Positions 6,625-16,810 of a stretch of DNA of 64,000 nucleotides are shown one piece after another. The stretch is from NCBI RefSeq assembly GCF_014803385.1, contig NZ_JACYFC010000001.1:888136-952135 (forward strand), read 5' to 3'. The position numbers and the translations under genes are program-made. Below the pieces are notes generated by a model. It searched no databases, was not told the origin of the DNA, and was given only the letters and a program-made list of their open reading frames with translations. This stretch comes from Marinomonas colpomeniae (GTDB taxonomy: Bacteria > Pseudomonadota > Gammaproteobacteria > Pseudomonadales > Marinomonadaceae). The first letter of the stretch is position 1. Every line of letters starts with the position of its first letter.

Positions 6625-9312
6625 ATGACAGCGACCATTACAAAGACTACTTGCCCATATTGTGGTGTAGGGTGTGGCGTAAACGTGACTGTTCCAAATA
6701 TTGATTCAGGTCTAAGTTTAGACAATATTCCGCCTGTGTCTGGTGATCTTGATCATCCTGCTAATTTTGGTCGTCTTTGTGTCAAAGGAAGCAGTCTTGC
6801 TCAAACTCTTCAATCTGATGATAGATTGCTGGTTCCTACAGTAAAAGGAGAGGCTGTTTCATGGGAATCGGCAGTTGATACTGTTAGTGAAAAAATAGCT
6901 CAAGTCGTGAAAGATCATGGTCCGGATGCATTTGCCTTTTATCTTTCTGGGCAGATTTTGACAGAAGATTATTATGTGGCCAACAAACTAGCAAAGGGTT
7001 TTATAGGTACGGCGAACGTAGATACAAATTCTCGGCTGTGTATGGCGTCTGCAGTTGTTGGTTATAAACGTGCGTTTGGCTCTGATACCGTACCTTGTAA
7101 TTATGAAGACTTAGAGTTATGTGATTTATTGATTATGGTAGGCTCAAATGCCGCTTGGACACACCCTATCCTATATCAAAGAATTGTAGCTGCAAAAAAA
7201 CAACGACCAAACATGAAAGTCGTGGTTATTGATCCTAGAGAAACGGCGACTTGTGATATTGCAGATTTGCATTTGGCAATTAGGCCTGGAAGTGATGCTG
7301 CTGTTTTTTCTTTTCTATTGCAGCATTCCGTTGATGTCGGTGTGCTTGATAGTGCATTTATCTCTCGTCATACCAATGGGTTTAAAGAGGCTCTAAATCA
7401 AGCAACAGAATCGACACCAACTTTGTCTTCTGTGGCAAATTTTTGTGATATTAGTGAGCAAGACTTATTGCTATTAGCGAGCTGGTGGGCAAAAACAGAA
7501 AAAACGGTATCTTTTTATTCACAAGGTGTAAATCAGTCTGCGTCTGGTGTCGATAAATGTAATGCGATTATTAACTGTCATTTGGCAACAGGACGAATCG
7601 GAAAAGAAGGTGCTGGACCTTTTTCTATTACTGGTCAACCAAATGCAATGGGTGGACGAGAAGTGGGAGGTTTAGCGAATCAATTAGCTGCGCATATGGA
7701 CTTTGCGACTCCGGGTGCTCAAGAATTGGTTCAGCGTTTTTGGCAAGCACCAAATATGGCTACGGAAAATGGTTTAAAAGCCGTCGACTTATTTCAAGCA
7801 ATGGAAGAGGGTAAAATTAAAGTTGTTTGGATTATGTCGACCAATCCGATGGTTAGTATGCCAGATACAGCACAAGTTAGACGAGCTCTAGAAAAATGTG
7901 AGTTAGTTATTGTGAGTGATTGCAAAGCTCATACGGACACAACGGCAATGGCTGATGTACTTTTTCCTGCAACCGGTTGGAGTGAGAAAGACGGCACAGT
8001 CACAAATTCTGAGCGTCGAATATCACGTCAGCGTGGCTTACTGCCAGCACCAGGTGAAGCCAAGCATGATTGGTGGGTAATTTGTAAAGTGGCGAAGTGT
8101 TTAGGTTATCAATCAGCGTTTTCTTATCGTAATGTTCATGAGATTTTTGCCGAGCATGCGGGCTTATCTGAATTTGAAAATAGTGGTAAACGAGATTTTG
8201 ATATTGGACATTTTAGTCGAATCACCAAAGAAGAATACGATGCACTCATACCAGTACAATGGCCGGTTCCTAAAGGTCGACCAGAAGGTACGAAGCGAAT
8301 GTTTGAAGATGCTCGCTTTTTTACGCCAGATAATCGTGCAAGATTTATTCCAATCACTCCGACTTTGCCTATTCATCAAGCAACACCTGAGTGGCCATTC
8401 ACCTTAAACACAGGAAGAGTGCGAGACCAATGGCACACAATGACAAGAACAGGTGACGCTGCATTGCTGACGAAGCATACGGATCAGCCTTATGTGGAAG
8501 TACATCCAAAAGACGCAAAGCGTCTTGAAATTAGTGACAAATCACTTGTACGTTTAACTTCTCCCTATGGTGAAGCATTATTAAAAGCAAAAATCAGTCG
8601 TGCAGTATCTCCGGGTAATGTTTTTACGCCGATACATTGGACACTACAATTTGCAAATGCAGCAGTGGTATCGAATCTTATTCCTCAAGTAGCAGACCCT
8701 TTGTCTGGGCAGCCAGAATCCAAGCATGCACAAGTTAAGCTTGAAGCGGTTAAGAATATTGCTTATGGTGTCGTAATTTCTGCAGAACCACTTCAAACCT
8801 TAGATTTTACCTATTGGTGTCGCGTACCATCTGAACAAGGTTATCATTATGAAGTTGTGTGGTCAGAGTGCGAGAATGTAGCCTCTATTCAAGCAATGTT
8901 GGAAGGCTCAATACAATCACAAGGAGAGTGGTTAGAATATACGAATCCTAAGACGCATCAGATTAGATTGGCTCAGATAGTTAATCAAAGACTTGTATCG
9001 GTTTCATATTTACACCCAGCGCCTGAGTCAATTTCTTGTGATTGGTTAGAATCAAAACTCATGAACAAAGAAGCGTTATCTGATTTGGACCGTATGGCAA
9101 TTCTAGTCGGCTTACCTGCTAACGTTGAAGATAAGGGCGCTATTGTTTGTTCTTGCTTTCAAATAGGTACGAAGCAAATTGAAAAAGCTATTAAAGAAGG
9201 CGTTTGTTCAGTTGAGGCATTAGGGAGTCGGTTAAAATGTGGTACCAATTGCGGCTCTTGTCTACCTGAATTAAAACACTTTATACCTATTAAAACGGAG
9301 CTTTCAGCATGA
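6625..9312 (+). CDS. nasA: Assimilatory nitrate reductase, catalytic subunit
   Basis: This 895-residue molybdopterin enzyme reduces nitrate to nitrite in the cytoplasm. It has no Tat signal, as expected for the assimilatory type. The N-terminal [4Fe-4S] site has Cys10, Cys13, Cys17 and Cys52. The molybdopterin oxidoreductase and dinucleotide-binding domains fill the middle (for example TGRIGKEGAGPFSITGQPNA, then LNTGRVRDQWHT). A C-terminal BFD-like [2Fe-2S] domain (VCSCFQIG and CGTNCGSC, about 840-887) would accept electrons from the separate FAD protein at 2161. The start is preceded by GAAGGAAA and by the regulated leader. It overlaps ybiB by four bases. Confidence 0.95.
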   Translation: MTATITKTTCPYCGVGCGVNVTVPNIDSGLSLDNIPPVSGDLDHPANFGRLCVKGSSLAQTLQSDDRLLVPTVKGEAVSWESAVDTVSEKIAQVVKDHGPDAFAFYLSGQILTEDYYVANKLAKGFIGTANVDTNSRLCMASAVVGYKRAFGSDTVPCNYEDLELCDLLIMVGSNAAWTHPILYQRIVAAKKQRPNMKVVVIDPRETATCDIADLHLAIRPGSDAAVFSFLLQHSVDVGVLDSAFISRHTNGFKEALNQATESTPTLSSVANFCDISEQDLLLLASWWAKTEKTVSFYSQGVNQSASGVDKCNAIINCHLATGRIGKEGAGPFSITGQPNAMGGREVGGLANQLAAHMDFATPGAQELVQRFWQAPNMATENGLKAVDLFQAMEEGKIKVVWIMSTNPMVSMPDTAQVRRALEKCELVIVSDCKAHTDTTAMADVLFPATGWSEKDGTVTNSERRISRQRGLLPAPGEAKHDWWVICKVAKCLGYQSAFSYRNVHEIFAEHAGLSEFENSGKRDFDIGHFSRITKEEYDALIPVQWPVPKGRPEGTKRMFEDARFFTPDNRARFIPITPTLPIHQATPEWPFTLNTGRVRDQWHTMTRTGDAALLTKHTDQPYVEVHPKDAKRLEISDKSLVRLTSPYGEALLKAKISRAVSPGNVFTPIHWTLQFANAAVVSNLIPQVADPLSGQPESKHAQVKLEAVKNIAYGVVISAEPLQTLDFTYWCRVPSEQGYHYEVVWSECENVASIQAMLEGSIQSQGEWLEYTNPKTHQIRLAQIVNQRLVSVSYLHPAPESISCDWLESKLMNKEALSDLDRMAILVGLPANVEDKGAIVCSCFQIGTKQIEKAIKEGVCSVEALGSRLKCGTNCGSCLPELKHFIPIKTELSA

Positions 9313-10310
9313 GTAATGCTTTTACAAAGTATGTCAAAATATTAGGCCGAGGGAAAAAGGGGTCGCGTACTTTAACGACAGAAGAAGCAGATCATGCTAT
9401 GTCTCTCATCCTGTCTGGACAGGTTGAGTCTGAGCAATTAGGCGCCTTTTGGATGCTGATTCGTATCCGTGAAGAAACAATTGATGAAACAGTTGGTTTT
9501 ACAGAGGCAACACGTCAATTTTTATCAGAGAAAGAGGTGTTGGGACTCGAAATCGACCTCGATTGGCCTGCTTACGCTGGTAAGCGTAATGAATTACCTT
9601 GGTTTTTATTGGCCGCATTAGCGCTAGCAGATAGTGGTGTTAAAGTTGTTATGCATGGCCATGTATTTAAAGGCGAGGAAAGAATTTTTGTTGAAGAAGC
9701 CATTCGTGCTTTGGATTTACCTATCTGCCATTCATGTATGGAAATAAAGGAAAATATCACTCAGAAAAATTTTGCGTATATACCTTTACAAGACATTGAC
9801 TCCCAATTAAGTGACATGATGGACTTGAAGTACACACTTGGATTGCGCTCACCTGTTAATACTGTAGTTCGTATGATGAATCCATTTGTTGCCTCTCACA
9901 GTGTTCATGGCGTGTTTCATACGGGTTACGATATTTTGCATATATCCGCTAGTGAGCAATTGAATGATCCTTCAGTGCTTGTTTTCCGAGGAGGTAATGG
10001 CGAGGCTGAAGTAAATCCAGAGAGGGATGTTACCTTATGGAAATGGAAACATGGTGTTGCAAGCTGGACGAGTTGGCCAAAAGCGGAAAAAGAACACAAA
10101 CGACTGAAACATCATTTAGATCTTTCTAGGCTGTCGGACCATTGGAGTGGTAAGCAAATAGATCAATTTGGTGAGCAAGCAGTACGACAAACTATTGCCT
10201 CAGTTGCCGGACTTATTCATGATGTTGTTTCCCATGATGAGTGTTTAGTTTTGGCGGATCAAATTTGGACTAATCGTGATCGAAACTGGCTATCTGAACC
10301 CATTGGTTAA
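9309..10310 (+). CDS. ybiB: YbiB/TrpD2-family protein (anthranilate phosphoribosyltransferase-like)
   Basis: This 333-residue protein has the helical N-terminal domain and alpha/beta domain of the TrpD family, but the phosphoribosyl-diphosphate glycine-rich loop is degenerate. E. coli YbiB (TrpD2) is a nucleic-acid-binding homologue without transferase activity. The ATGA overlap with nasA ties its translation to nitrate reductase. The same kind of gene follows nasA in several Pseudomonas-type clusters, from general knowledge. Its role in nitrate assimilation is unknown. The family assignment is fairly sure; the function is not. Confidence 0.75.
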   Translation: MSNAFTKYVKILGRGKKGSRTLTTEEADHAMSLILSGQVESEQLGAFWMLIRIREETIDETVGFTEATRQFLSEKEVLGLEIDLDWPAYAGKRNELPWFLLAALALADSGVKVVMHGHVFKGEERIFVEEAIRALDLPICHSCMEIKENITQKNFAYIPLQDIDSQLSDMMDLKYTLGLRSPVNTVVRMMNPFVASHSVHGVFHTGYDILHISASEQLNDPSVLVFRGGNGEAEVNPERDVTLWKWKHGVASWTSWPKAEKEHKRLKHHLDLSRLSDHWSGKQIDQFGEQAVRQTIASVAGLIHDVVSHDECLVLADQIWTNRDRNWLSEPIG

Positions 10311-10330
10311 GTTTATGTAAGAGGGTTGTT

Positions 10331-10906
10331 ATGGAATTTACCTCTCTATCTGGTGTGGTACTAGCTGGTGGTAAAAGTGAGCGAATGGGGCACCAAGATA
10401 AAGGTTTATTGCTATTTAAAAATGAGCCAATGGCACTTCAGGTTAGTCAAGCTTTTAAAAGCGTTACTGATTATGTTTTTATAAATGCCAACAGAAATAT
10501 TGAACAATATTCTGCATTAGGCTTTGATGTCTTTTCTGATGTTGAGGGGTATTCAGAGAAAGGGCCGCTCTCTGGTTTGTTTGCGAGTCTGAATTATGTC
10601 TCTGCATCTCATCTAGTGGTATCACCATGTGACACACCTTGTATTAGTGGGGCGGCTTTTTTAGAACTTCAGATGATGAGTAAAGAGTTTCCAGATAAAA
10701 TCCATTACCTAAAAAGTACTTCGGGGAGTCATCCTCTGCACGCAATTCTTCCTGTGGCATCTAGTCTATTAGCACTGAAGATGTTTCTTGATCAAACGGG
10801 GCGAAATAGTGTGATGGCATTTTATGAGGCTTTTGGGTGTCAAGAGGTGTTGTGGAGTAAAGACTCTGAGCTTTTAAATGTAAATACACCCAATTACCTA
10901 AAATAG
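10331..10906 (+). CDS. mobA: Molybdenum cofactor guanylyltransferase
   Basis: This 191-residue enzyme attaches GMP from GTP to molybdopterin, giving the bis-MGD cofactor needed by NasA. The N-terminal nucleotide-binding signature VVLAGGKSERMG followed by QDKGLLLF is clear, and PCDTPC holds the metal-binding aspartate. Length is normal for MobA. It lies 20 bases after ybiB with an AGAGGG ribosome site, so cofactor maturation appears co-expressed with its client enzyme. Confidence 0.92.
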   Translation: MEFTSLSGVVLAGGKSERMGHQDKGLLLFKNEPMALQVSQAFKSVTDYVFINANRNIEQYSALGFDVFSDVEGYSEKGPLSGLFASLNYVSASHLVVSPCDTPCISGAAFLELQMMSKEFPDKIHYLKSTSGSHPLHAILPVASSLLALKMFLDQTGRNSVMAFYEAFGCQEVLWSKDSELLNVNTPNYLK

Positions 10907-10938
10907 TAGAACCTAATTTGGCACATTATTATTGTCTG

Positions 10939-11667
10939 TTATTTAAGAGAATCTATGTCTAGGCGGTAAGACTCACCATCTTCTTTATGTTCAAGTTTGA
11001 CTAGCAAGTAGTCAAATTTTGGAACAAACCAAAAAGAGGTTCTTTTGCCTTTGTCTAAATTGTCAGTACGAATGACCTTTATAGCGGATACTTTTCCTAG
11101 GTTTGTATTAATACTTTCCATGCTCTCGCGTCTGAAACTCCAATTTTTAATGTATCCGCCATCAGCGATTTGATAATTAAAGTCGTTTTTACCTAGTTTT
11201 AGGTCCTGTCTAACTTGTAGTTGAAAAGACAACTTGTCGAGTGTGTTTGAATTGATAGCTAGGTTCCATGGTTTGTTTTTTACATCATTACGAACCAGTT
11301 TTTTATCCCAATTGAAGGTAAGTGTTGCTGTTTTTTTCTTGCCAAGAACCGTGCTTCTGTAGGTGTATTTGGTGGGGATTATGTGGTTGTTTTCTACGTA
11401 AAAGATCGAACGTTCATCAAGTGAAGCGATCATACTGTCTGCTGAAAAAACGAATTCCCAGAGATTATTGTCTTTTTTAGATAGGGTTTGTTTGCCTTCT
11501 ACCTTTAGACTAATACCTTTTTTCCAAACTGTACTGTATACGGCTGTGTAGGGGGCTAGAAAGGCATCTGATGTAGTTTCTGTTGCGGCATCAGCAGAAA
11601 AAGAAAGCATAGATGTTACACCCATTAAAATACCAATTGTTGATATCAAAAAATCACGAGTGCCCAT
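10939..11667 (-). CDS. DUF3108-containing exported protein
   Basis: This 242-residue protein has an N-terminal hydrophobic signal sequence (about residues 7-27, ending near ADAA). The mature part is rich in beta strands and matches the DUF3108 pattern (FLAPYTAVYSTVWKKG at the start, WFVPKFDYLLVKLEH near the end). Function is unknown; it is probably periplasmic. It is the third gene of a purM-purN-DUF3108 unit, with 20 bases between purN and this gene, an order also common in Pseudomonas. The start follows AAGGAGAAGG. Confidence 0.8.
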   Translation of the reverse strand: MGTRDFLISTIGILMGVTSMLSFSADAATETTSDAFLAPYTAVYSTVWKKGISLKVEGKQTLSKKDNNLWEFVFSADSMIASLDERSIFYVENNHIIPTKYTYRSTVLGKKKTATLTFNWDKKLVRNDVKNKPWNLAINSNTLDKLSFQLQVRQDLKLGKNDFNYQIADGGYIKNWSFRRESMESINTNLGKVSAIKVIRTDNLDKGKRTSFWFVPKFDYLLVKLEHKEDGESYRLDIDSLK

Positions 11668-11687
11668 ACCTTCTCCTTTTTATACTA

Positions 11688-12329
11688 TTAATTATAAAGA
11701 ATGCCGCTTTCCGGTAGCGCCTTTCCATTTAAAGTGACGGTTCCATTGCGAAATGTTAACTGCTCTTCACTAAACCACTTTACTGCAAGAGGGTAAATTA
11801 CATGCTCTAGAGAATGAATTTTTGCGGCCAAAGTATCAACTGTTTCATTGGTTTCTATGTCTGTACTTGCTTGAACAATTACTGCGCCAGAATCTAGTTC
11901 TGAACTCACAAAATGCACAGAAACACCGTGTTCTTTTTCACCCGCATCAATAGCCCTTTGGTGGGTATCCAAACCTTTATATTTAGGCAGTAAAGACGGA
12001 TGAATGTTCAGCATTCTTCCATCATAATGTTTTGTAAAGGCTTCGGTTAAAATTCGCATGAAACCTGCTAGAACAACAAGTTTGGGTTTGTATATATCTA
12101 TGGTTTCTTGAAGCTTGGCATCAAAGGCTTCACGACCATCAAATGATCTGTGATCAAGGGCGTGGGTCGGTATACCTGCTTTTTTTGCACGTTCCAACCC
12201 ATAAGCATCTGCTTTGTTACTGATAACTGCGCAGATGTTTATATTGAGCTGTCCTTGCAAGCTTTGATCGATCAAAGCTTGCAAGTTGCTGCCGCTGCCA
12301 GATATTAAGACAACGATAGGGAAGCTCAT
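11688..12329 (-). CDS. purN: Phosphoribosylglycinamide formyltransferase
   Basis: This 213-residue enzyme transfers a formyl group from 10-formyl-tetrahydrofolate to GAR, the third step of purine synthesis. Visible motifs are [14 protein letters not shown] near the N-terminus, then [16 protein letters not shown], where the catalytic asparagine and histidine sit, and [11 protein letters not shown] with the catalytic aspartate. Its start overlaps the purM stop by four bases. It shares the formyltransferase fold with PurU at 60691, which acts on the same folate pool. Confidence 0.96.
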   Translation of the reverse strand: MSFPIVVLISGSGSNLQALIDQSLQGQLNINICAVISNKADAYGLERAKKAGIPTHALDHRSFDGREAFDAKLQETIDIYKPKLVVLAGFMRILTEAFTKHYDGRMLNIHPSLLPKYKGLDTHQRAIDAGEKEHGVSVHFVSSELDSGAVIVQASTDIETNETVDTLAAKIHSLEHVIYPLAVKWFSEEQLTFRNGTVTLNGKALPESGILYN

Positions 12330-13384
12330 GCTTGCGACTCTAAATCAGAGATAAGTACTTCTTTTCCATTGTTACGGTCGCATACTTCACCGATAACCCA
12401 AGCGTTTTCACCTTCTGCTTTTAAAATTGCTAAGGCTTCTTCTGCTTTGTCAGCATCAATTGCTAATACCATACCAACACCACAGTTTAATACGCGGTAC
12501 ATTTCTTCTTGCTCTACGTTACCTTGCTCTTGTAGCCAATCGAAAACAGCAGGGCGTTTCCAACTTGTTGCATCGATACGAGCTGCAGCGCTTTCAGGTA
12601 ATACACGAGGAATATTTTCAAGTAAACCACCACCTGTAATATGAGAGAGCGCATTAACAGAAATGTTTTCCATCAATTTAAGGATAGATTTGACATAGAT
12701 GCGTGTAGGTTCCATTAATGCATCTTTTAGCGCAACGCCATCAATAACTTGATTTAGATCGGCTTTGCTTACCTCTAAGATCTTACGGATTAGAGAATAA
12801 CCATTTGAATGAGGGCCAGATGATCCAAGTGCGATGAGGGTGTCGCCTGCTTTTACATTTGTGCCATCAATTATGTCATCTTCTTCTACAACACCAACGC
12901 AGAAACCAGCTAGGTCATAATCGCCGTCGTGATACATGCCTGGCATTTCTGCCGTTTCACCACCAACGAGAGCGCAGCCAGCTTGTAAGCAGCCTTCACC
13001 AATACCAGTAACTACATTTGCAGCAACATCTATATCTAGTTTCCCTGTTGCGTAGTAATCAAGGAATAGCAAGGGTTCTGCGCCAGCCACAATAAGGTCA
13101 TTTACACACATAGCAACAAGATCGATGCCGATTGTGTCGTGTTGATTTAAATCCATAGCGAGACGTAATTTAGTTCCTACACCGTCTGTGCCAGAAACGA
13201 GGATGGGTTTTTTATATTTTGTTGGTAGACGTGTCAGAGCTCCAAATCCACCCAATCCCCCCATAACTTCTGGACGGCGAGTTTTTTTGCTTACGCCTTT
13301 AATACGCTCAACAAGTTGATTGCCAGCGTTAATATCTACACCTGCGTCTTTATAACTAATTGATGGTTTATCTGACTTGGTCAT
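12326..13384 (-). CDS. purM: Phosphoribosylformylglycinamidine cyclo-ligase (AIR synthetase)
   Basis: This 352-residue ATP-dependent enzyme closes the imidazole ring of aminoimidazole ribotide in purine synthesis. Conserved stretches are [40 protein letters not shown] and [16 protein letters not shown]. Length is normal. It is the first gene of a purM-purN-DUF3108 unit and is divergent from the DUF2066 gene across a 116-base gap that must hold both promoters. Confidence 0.97.
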   Translation of the reverse strand: MTKSDKPSISYKDAGVDINAGNQLVERIKGVSKKTRRPEVMGGLGGFGALTRLPTKYKKPILVSGTDGVGTKLRLAMDLNQHDTIGIDLVAMCVNDLIVAGAEPLLFLDYYATGKLDIDVAANVVTGIGEGCLQAGCALVGGETAEMPGMYHDGDYDLAGFCVGVVEEDDIIDGTNVKAGDTLIALGSSGPHSNGYSLIRKILEVSKADLNQVIDGVALKDALMEPTRIYVKSILKLMENISVNALSHITGGGLLENIPRVLPESAAARIDATSWKRPAVFDWLQEQGNVEQEEMYRVLNCGVGMVLAIDADKAEEALAILKAEGENAWVIGEVCDRNNGKEVLISDLESQA

Positions 13385-13500
13385 TGCCTATGCCTTATCA
13401 TGGTACGAGGAAAAAAAAGCATTTTAGCATAGTGACACATTAGGGCTATGGTTCTTTGTGATTAAGACAGTAGAATAGGCAAATAAACGAAGGAAGGGCT

Positions 13501-14586
13501 ATGAATTCTCGTATATTTTTACTACTTATTAGTGTTTTTTGCATTACATCTGTTAATGCAGCTCCAGTGAAAGGGCTTTACGGCTCAGAAATTAACTTAC
13601 CTGTTACTCAGTCTGAAGAGAAAATGTTGACAGAGGCATTTTATTTGGCAGCGAAAGAGGTTTTGATAAAGGTCTCGGGCAACAAAAGTGCTATTGATGA
13701 TGGGGTGTTGAAACAAGTTAGGCAGAAGTCGTCTACTTGGGTTGCCCAGCATTCTATTGATTCATTAAGTGAGCTGTTACCTTTAGAGGGTGAATTGGTT
13801 CCTGGTAAAAAAATCAAAGTGACTTTTTATCAAGAATCAATAGATGGTTTCCTCTCAAAAAATAACTTACCTGTGTGGGGTGAAAACCGCCCATCGGTAT
13901 TGATTTGGTTGGTAAATGAAAGTAATGGGGTTAGATCCTTATCTGGTTCTAAGGCGCCAACTGAAATACTCAATCAATTTGCGGTAGCGGCAAACTCTGT
14001 CGGTGTACCAATTTATGCGCCATTATTAGATGATGTAGATAAAAGTAATATTACAACAGGGGATGTGTGGGGTTTTTTTGAAGACAGAATTATAAGTGCT
14101 AGTCAGCGTTATCAAACTGATGCTATCGCGGCCTTAAAAGTCAGTAACTACGCTGATGATTTTAGTGGTAATTTATTGGTCTTATTGAAAAATGGTGAAA
14201 CAGAGAGATTCGCATTAAGTGGTGAAACTCTAAAAGGAGTCATTGATCAAGCCAGTTCGAGTCTAGCTAAAGCGTTTTCTTCAAGGTATGCCTCTGTTCG
14301 GAATAATAATTCTGCTAGTAAATTGGATATTCAAATTTCAGGTGTAACTAGTTACAGCATTATGAAAAAAGCCCAGTCTTATCTGGAAAGTATCGGTGTG
14401 GTTCGACGGGTTAGCTTGATTCAAGTAGATGGTGAACGAGTCGAGTTTTCGGTTGAAATTGATGGTGATAAACAGAAATTGTTTAATAGTATTTCGTTAA
14501 GTCGTTTGCTGGTAAATGCACCATTGAATGCACTAGACCCTGATGCTAATAGGGTGACTTCTTATCAATATAGTGGGGTTCAATAA
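13501..14586 (+). CDS. DUF2066-containing exported protein
   Basis: This 361-residue protein has a signal peptide (MNSRIFLLLISVFCITSVNA) and a mature start at about APVKGLYG. The DUF2066 region covers roughly residues 25-260, including a conserved stretch near AAKEVLIKVSGNKSAI. Function is unknown. In Pseudomonas-like genomes this family often lies divergent from purM, exactly as here. A GAAGGAAGGG ribosome site precedes the ATG. The next small gene starts directly after its stop codon, so the two are probably co-translated. Confidence 0.8.
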   Translation: MNSRIFLLLISVFCITSVNAAPVKGLYGSEINLPVTQSEEKMLTEAFYLAAKEVLIKVSGNKSAIDDGVLKQVRQKSSTWVAQHSIDSLSELLPLEGELVPGKKIKVTFYQESIDGFLSKNNLPVWGENRPSVLIWLVNESNGVRSLSGSKAPTEILNQFAVAANSVGVPIYAPLLDDVDKSNITTGDVWGFFEDRIISASQRYQTDAIAALKVSNYADDFSGNLLVLLKNGETERFALSGETLKGVIDQASSSLAKAFSSRYASVRNNNSASKLDIQISGVTSYSIMKKAQSYLESIGVVRRVSLIQVDGERVEFSVEIDGDKQKLFNSISLSRLLVNAPLNALDPDANRVTSYQYSGVQ

Positions 14587-14817
14587 ATGACAGACGAATT
14601 AAATGATAAGGTAACTGAGCGTGACTTTTTCGCTCGTTCAGAAGAAGAGCAAAAAGATTTTTTATTACAGACTTGGTGTAATCACTGTATGGAAGTGGAT
14701 TTAGGCATGAAAAATCCTAAGGAATTCGAAATGCCAGAGCGTGTATGGATTGAAGGTGAGTGTTTAAAATGTGGTCAATCTACTATTACTGAAATAGTAG
14801 AAGAAGATGAAGCGTAA
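14587..14817 (+). CDS. Small zinc-ribbon-like protein
   Basis: This 76-residue acidic protein has two cysteine pairs, CNHC (residues 31-34) and CLKC (about 59-62), spaced as in a single zinc ribbon. It starts immediately after the DUF2066 stop codon, which indicates translational coupling. I do not recognise a named family. A metal-binding adaptor or regulatory role is possible but not shown. The bidirectional terminator at 14897 ends this unit. Confidence 0.7.
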   Translation: MTDELNDKVTERDFFARSEEEQKDFLLQTWCNHCMEVDLGMKNPKEFEMPERVWIEGECLKCGQSTITEIVEEDEA

Positions 14818-14896
14818 GTCCTTATCTTGGCTGTTCTTTATTTGAAGTAGGCTTCATTGCGTCGAAATAGGAGCTTAGGTAAACGCTAAAATATAA

Positions 14897-14938
14897 AAAA
14901 AACCGCACGGCATATTTATTATGCAGTGCGGTTTTTTG
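14897..14938. terminator. Bidirectional terminator between the zinc-ribbon gene and gltA
   Basis: The outer stem pairs an A-run plus ACCGCAC with GTGCGGT plus a T-run (about 14897-14908 with 14926-14937), and an inner CATA/TATG stem continues it. A on one side and T on the other let it work for both convergent genes. Confidence 0.88.
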
Positions 14939-14955
14939 TAGCTAAAAGGGTTACT

Positions 14956-16239
14956 TTACTTGTCTGTAGGGTAATCTCTTTCAGGTTGACCTACATATAA
15001 CTGACGTGGGCGTCCGATTTTATATGGTCCTGTAATCATTTCATTCCAATGTGAGATCCAACCAATAGTACGAGACATAGCAAAAATCACTGTGAACATA
15101 CTTGTTGGAATGCCAATGGCTTTCATAATAATGCCTGAGTAGAAGTCTACATTTGGATAAAGCTTGCGCTCTACGAAATAAGGGTCCTCTAAAGCAATTT
15201 GTTCAAGGCGCTTAGCTATTTTAAGAAGAGGGTCATTTGACATGCCTAGTTCTTCTAAGACTTGATCGCAAGTCTCTCGCATTACTTTTGCGCGTGGATC
15301 AAAGTTTTTGTAAACGCGATGCCCAAAGCCCATTAGACGGAATGGATCATTTTTGTCTTTTGCTTTTGCAATAAACTCATCGATGTTTTTAACATCACCA
15401 ATCTCTTCCAACATGGTTAACACTGCTTCGTTAGCGCCACCATGAGCCGGTCCCCAAAGTGTTGCTATACCAGCTGCAATACATGCAAATGGATTTGCAC
15501 CAGAGGAGCCTGCTAAGCGTACTGTGGATGTTGATGCATTTTGTTCGTGATCTGCATGTAATACAAAGATGCGATCCATTGCTTTAGCAAAAACAGGGTT
15601 AACTACATAATCTTCACATGGTGTTGCAAACATCATATATAAGAAATTTTCTGCATAAGATAGGTCGTTACGTGGGTACATAACTGGCTGATCTTTCGAA
15701 TATTTATAGCAAATAGAAGCAAGGGTTGGCATTTTTGAAATTAGGCGAAATGCTGCAATCTCACGATGCTTAGGGTTGTTAATGTCCATATCATCTTGAT
15801 AAAAAGCTGATAGAGCACCAACTAGGCCACACATGATCGCCATTGGATGGGCATCATTACGGAAACCATCAATGAACTTATGCATAGATTGGTTAACCAT
15901 GGTGTGCTTGCCAACCATAGCGTCAAATTCTTTTTTCTGCTGTTTGTCTGGAAGCTCACCATAAAGTAATAAGTAGCATGTTTCTAAGTAATCAGAATGT
16001 TCCGCTAATTGAGCGATAGGGTAGCCGCGATGCAATAGAATGCCTGCGTCGCCATCTATATAGGTAATGGATGATTCACATGAGCCAGTAGACATAAAGC
16101 CTGGGTCATAGGTGAATACACCGTTGGAACCTAGCGTACGGACGTCGATTACGTCTGTACCTAAAGTACCGGTTAGAACAGGAAGTTCGATAATTTTATC
16201 GATTCCGTCCACTTTAAGTGTCGCTTTTTTATCAGCCAT
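14956..16239 (-). CDS. gltA: Citrate synthase (type II, NADH-regulated kind)
   Basis: This 427-residue enzyme condenses oxaloacetate and acetyl-CoA to citrate. The N-terminal beta domain (residues 1-60) is typical of the hexameric Gram-negative type. Active-site segments are [14 protein letters not shown], the catalytic histidine in [13 protein letters not shown], and the aspartate in NVDFYSG. It is divergent from sdhCDAB across 571 bases, the classical layout of the gammaproteobacterial TCA cluster. The start follows AAGGAGATC. Confidence 0.97.
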   Translation of the reverse strand: MADKKATLKVDGIDKIIELPVLTGTLGTDVIDVRTLGSNGVFTYDPGFMSTGSCESSITYIDGDAGILLHRGYPIAQLAEHSDYLETCYLLLYGELPDKQQKKEFDAMVGKHTMVNQSMHKFIDGFRNDAHPMAIMCGLVGALSAFYQDDMDINNPKHREIAAFRLISKMPTLASICYKYSKDQPVMYPRNDLSYAENFLYMMFATPCEDYVVNPVFAKAMDRIFVLHADHEQNASTSTVRLAGSSGANPFACIAAGIATLWGPAHGGANEAVLTMLEEIGDVKNIDEFIAKAKDKNDPFRLMGFGHRVYKNFDPRAKVMRETCDQVLEELGMSNDPLLKIAKRLEQIALEDPYFVERKLYPNVDFYSGIIMKAIGIPTSMFTVIFAMSRTIGWISHWNEMITGPYKIGRPRQLYVGQPERDYPTDK

Positions 16240-16810
16240 TTATGATCTCCTTCGTATTCTTTTTCGAGGCTAGAAAGTCTTAAAGTGACTAGCTTGACCC
16301 AGAAGGTGCGAGAAAAGTACTGTTTCTACACTATAAAAGTCAATCTTGTTCACTTACACACTGTTTACATTCTGCTAAGTTATTTTGTAATTATCTGACA
16401 AAACAACAAGGTAAGGTGATTATGCCTTTAAGTTAGGTTTTACTTAACTTTATGAAATATATGTGTATTTTTGTATTTCTGGCAGTTTTAAGTTATGTAA
16501 TTAAGTACCATTATTGTTTCCGCTTATGGCAACATTCATTTGCTGAATGGCGACCATTGAAAACCTCTAGTCTAGTCTATTTGTCTTAGTATTTTTCACT
16601 GGTCTATAATTGCGCTCTCGATGATCCCATTGTTTTGCTGATGCGTACTAATAAAAGAGAGTCGCTTTTATAAAGTCGTTTGCAAAGTAATGGGATTCTC
16701 AAAGTAGGTCTATTGAGTATGTTAATTATCACTAAACTGAACGGTGGTTATTGAACATGTTAATATTAGGTCGTGATTGATCATTCAATCGTTAAGGTGG
16801 TGTAAAAATC
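16240..16810. promoter_or_regulatory. Divergent promoter region between gltA and sdhC
   Basis: This 571-base AT-rich gap must contain promoters for both TCA units. It holds small inverted repeats, for example AAGTTA/TAACTT at 16430-16450 and ATTCA/TGAAT near 16534-16548. There are also two GTTAAT elements near 16720 and 16760 that loosely resemble ArcA direct repeats. None is strong enough to name an operator. No open reading frame looks real here. Confidence 0.5.

Noticed and set aside
8132-8407. Reading frames on both strands inside nasA
   Set aside because: They are shadows of the nasA coding sequence, without ribosome sites or recognisable domains.
16720-16780. Possible ArcA boxes upstream of sdhC
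   Set aside because: Two GTTAAT words are present, but the spacing and flanks do not match the ArcA direct-repeat pattern well enough to annotate a site.
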